Source of the DNA: Litoreibacter meonggei
GTDB lineage: Bacteria > Pseudomonadota > Alphaproteobacteria > Rhodobacterales > Rhodobacteraceae
DNA length: 64,000 nt
Assembly: GCF_003663885.1 (NCBI RefSeq)
Contig: NZ_RCCE01000001.1
Coordinates: forward strand, 372,001-436,000
Reading direction: 5' to 3'
Shown: positions 62,363 to 64,000 of the stretch, one piece after another
How positions within the stretch are numbered: position 1 is the stretch's first letter
Layout: each line of letters starts with the position of its first letter
Translations under genes and position numbers: made by a program
Notes under the pieces: model-generated
The model's database searches: none
Told to the model about the DNA's origin: nothing
What the model saw: the letters and a program-made list of their open reading frames with translations, nothing else

Positions 62363-63654
62363 ACCTGCTGGACGCCAACGACCGGCGGGGCAGCTATCCG
62401 GACGGCTGGTACGCCGAGACCGCCGACCTTTTAGAACCGTTCGCCCCGTTGCGCGGCGAAACCCGCGCTGATCTATGCGTGATTGGTAGCGGCTACACCG
62501 GATTGTCGGCCGCGCTACATGCGGCGCAAGCGGGGTTGGACGTGGTGCTGATCGACGCCCAACGGGTGGGCTTCGGGGCGTCGGGGCGCAATGGCGGCCA
62601 GGTGCAATCAGGCTTTAACAAATCCCAGCAAGCTCTTGAAAAGATTGCAGGTCGTGAGGATGCGCGCAAGTTGTGGGAGATGTCTCAGGACGCCATGGCG
62701 CTGACCAAGCATCTTTGCGCCACCCATGCACCGGAGGCCCGTTTCAAACCCGGCATTGCCCATGCCAACTGGCAGGCCAGCGAGACCCGCGATGACCACG
62801 CAGAGGCCGCCTATCTGGCCGAGCAGTATGGTTACGACCAGATCGAAACCCTGTCGCGGGACGCGCTTTACGACATCCTCCGCGCGCCTGCGTATCAGGG
62901 CGGCACGCTGGATCACGGCGCGGGGCATCTGCATCCGTTGCGCTATGCTTTGGGGTTGGCGCGGGCCTGCGTGGCGGCGGGCGTGCGCATCTTCGAAACC
63001 ACCCGCGCGCACGAGATCAAAGGCACCTCCGTGCGCTGCGATTACGGACAGGTCAACGCGTCGCACGTCATTCAGGCCACAAACGGCTATGGCACCGGCC
63101 TGAGCCGCCCGACGGCGGCCCGCGTCATGCCGATTAACAATTTCATCGCCGCCACGGCCCCCTTGGGTGACCGCGTGGCCGAGGTTCTAAGCCGCGACAT
63201 TGCCGTGTCTGACAGCAAGTTTGTGGTTAATTACTACCGTCTGAGCGAGGACAACCGCCTGCTGTTCGGCGGCGGGGAAAGCTATGGGTATCGCTTCCCC
63301 AAGGACATTGCCTCGGTCGTGCGCAAGCCGATGGAGCAGGTGTTTCCGCAGCTCAAAGGTATAGAGATCACCCATGCTTGGGGTGGCACGCTGGCGATCA
63401 CCATGTCCCGCCTGCCCCATATCTCCCGCCCGCAACCCGGCGTGCTGGCGGCGGCAGGGTATTCCGGCCATGGCGTCGCCTTGGCCGGGTTCACCGGCAA
63501 GGTTCTGGCGGATGCGGTGCGCGGCGACACCGACGGGTTTGAGCGGTTGGCACGGCTTCCTACCGGCCGCTTCCCCGGTGGGGCGGCACTGCGCTCTCCG
63601 CTGCTGGCGCTTGCGATGACGTGGTATGCTACCCGCGACAAACTGGGGATTTAG
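62359..63654 (+). CDS. FAD-dependent oxidoreductase, PuuB-like (gamma-glutamylputrescine oxidase family)
   Basis: 431 residues from the ATG at 62359 that overlaps the ligase stop. FAD motif LCVIGSGYTGLSAALHAAQAG at 49-69; GFGASGRNGGQVQSGF is the family FAD segment; the C-terminus has AAAGYSGHGVALAGFTGKVLADA. DAO-superfamily members of this type oxidise gamma-glutamyl-amines or sarcosine-like substrates. Its coupling to two gamma-glutamyl ligases points to a PuuB role. Membrane or periplasmic signals are absent, so cytoplasmic. Confidence 0.9.
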   Translation: MNLLDANDRRGSYPDGWYAETADLLEPFAPLRGETRADLCVIGSGYTGLSAALHAAQAGLDVVLIDAQRVGFGASGRNGGQVQSGFNKSQQALEKIAGREDARKLWEMSQDAMALTKHLCATHAPEARFKPGIAHANWQASETRDDHAEAAYLAEQYGYDQIETLSRDALYDILRAPAYQGGTLDHGAGHLHPLRYALGLARACVAAGVRIFETTRAHEIKGTSVRCDYGQVNASHVIQATNGYGTGLSRPTAARVMPINNFIAATAPLGDRVAEVLSRDIAVSDSKFVVNYYRLSEDNRLLFGGGESYGYRFPKDIASVVRKPMEQVFPQLKGIEITHAWGGTLAITMSRLPHISRPQPGVLAAAGYSGHGVALAGFTGKVLADAVRGDTDGFERLARLPTGRFPGGAALRSPLLALAMTWYATRDKLGI

Positions 63655-63661
63655 CAGACCC

Positions 63662-63715
63662 TTTCCGAACATCAAAAACTAGGTTACAGATTTTCCGAAG
63701 GTAAATTTTGGAAAA
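63662..63715. promoter_or_regulatory. TTTCCGAA direct repeats and inverted repeat before the aminotransferase gene
   Basis: TTTCCGAA occurs at 63662-63669 and 63692-63699, starts 30 bases apart (about three helix turns). TTTTCC-N13-GGAAAA spans 63691-63715. The region is A/T-rich and directly precedes the aminotransferase start, so a regulator site is plausible, but no family match is claimed. Confidence 0.35.
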
Positions 63716-63727
63716 GGCGAAGCTGCA

Positions 63728-64000
63728 ATGCGTGACCTCCCGATGGAAGCCCCGAACACCTATAACGCAGAGCCGATCCCCGAAGCGGCGCGCGCGGCGA
63801 TCGACGCGCTGATGCGTTCGGGCGATCTGTTCCGCTACACTGCGTCGAAAAATTCCCCCGTCACCCTGCTGGAGCAAGAGTTCGCAGCGCTTCTGGGGTC
63901 CAAATACGCGCTGGCGGTGTCGTCGTGTTCCGCCGCGTTGTTCCTTGCGCTGAAAGCGCTGGACCTGCCCCGCGACGCCAAAGTGTTGATTCCTGCCTTC
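63728..64000 (+). CDS. DegT/DnrJ/EryC1-type PLP aminotransferase, cut by window edge
   Basis: 91 codons are present before the window ends, with no stop. MRDLPMEAPNTYNAEPIPEAARAA, then DLFRYTASKNSPVTLLEQEFAALLGSKYALAVSSCSAALFLALKAL, match the start of sugar or amine aminotransferases (DegT/DnrJ/EryC1/StrS); SCSAAL is the PLP-phosphate segment. It lies 73 bases after the PuuB-like gene, and could be part of the same amine pathway or a new unit with its own promoter. Function beyond the family cannot be decided here. Confidence 0.82.
   Translation, partial: MRDLPMEAPNTYNAEPIPEAARAAIDALMRSGDLFRYTASKNSPVTLLEQEFAALLGSKYALAVSSCSAALFLALKALDLPRDAKVLIPAF

Overview
The window is a chromosomal segment of an alphaproteobacterium, most likely a marine Rhodobacterales (Roseobacter-clade) member. 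Grounds for this: high GC; a SAM-II riboswitch before metZ; the hflK-hflC-DUF2065 and purA-DUF2842 neighbourhoods; a DUF6446-like gene between glyQ and glyS; a Hint-domain protein; and a secreted ExeM-type nuclease with RTX repeats. I see no prophage, insertion sequence, tRNA, rRNA or CRISPR array. Family names come from motif recognition by eye, not from searches.

Left third (1-28 kb). A dihydroneopterin aldolase with an extra C-terminal domain, a SleB-type hydrolase, a divergent pyruvate phosphate dikinase paralogue, and the glycyl-tRNA synthetase operon with a membrane-anchored unknown gene between its subunits. Then a periplasmic trypsin-fold protein with all three catalytic residues replaced, a 1132-residue secreted nuclease, a thiamine-diphosphate enzyme, trkH, a lysine-dehydrogenase-like gene divergent from an Lrp regulator, and riboswitch-controlled metZ followed by folE2. 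An AT-rich HEAT-like gene sits directly against arsH. yciB, an EamA exporter, ftsY and an orphan formate dehydrogenase beta subunit follow.

Middle (28-50 kb). An AlkB-like hydroxylase, xseA, purD, a [2Fe-2S] ferredoxin, a fatty acid desaturase, a DegP protease, a sterol-desaturase-family enzyme, an ArsR/SRPBCC pair with a palindromic operator, DUF2065-hflC-hflK, gor, rpiA, a Hint protein, a thiamine pyrophosphokinase, and a 776-residue acidic protein with hexanucleotide repeats and a doubtful 5' end.

Right third (50-64 kb). purA, secG and pyrG, then a small block of two TerB-like paralogues around a DUF1330 gene and a PhnD-like binding protein. A long operon follows: a polar amino acid/amine ABC transporter (ATPase, binding protein, two permeases), two glutamine-synthetase-like ligases, a class I glutamine amidotransferase and a PuuB-like FAD oxidase. 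Together these suggest uptake of an amine and its breakdown through gamma-glutamyl intermediates. A DegT-type aminotransferase is cut by the right edge.

A short GC-hairpin plus AATATTTTTGCCAAGATG repeat occurs in four intergenic gaps. Points most worth checking: the triad-less protease, the divergent dikinase, the AT-rich wedge next to arsH, the two genes whose 5' ends do not read normally (the acidic protein and the first permease), and the gamma-glutamyl operon with two ligases.
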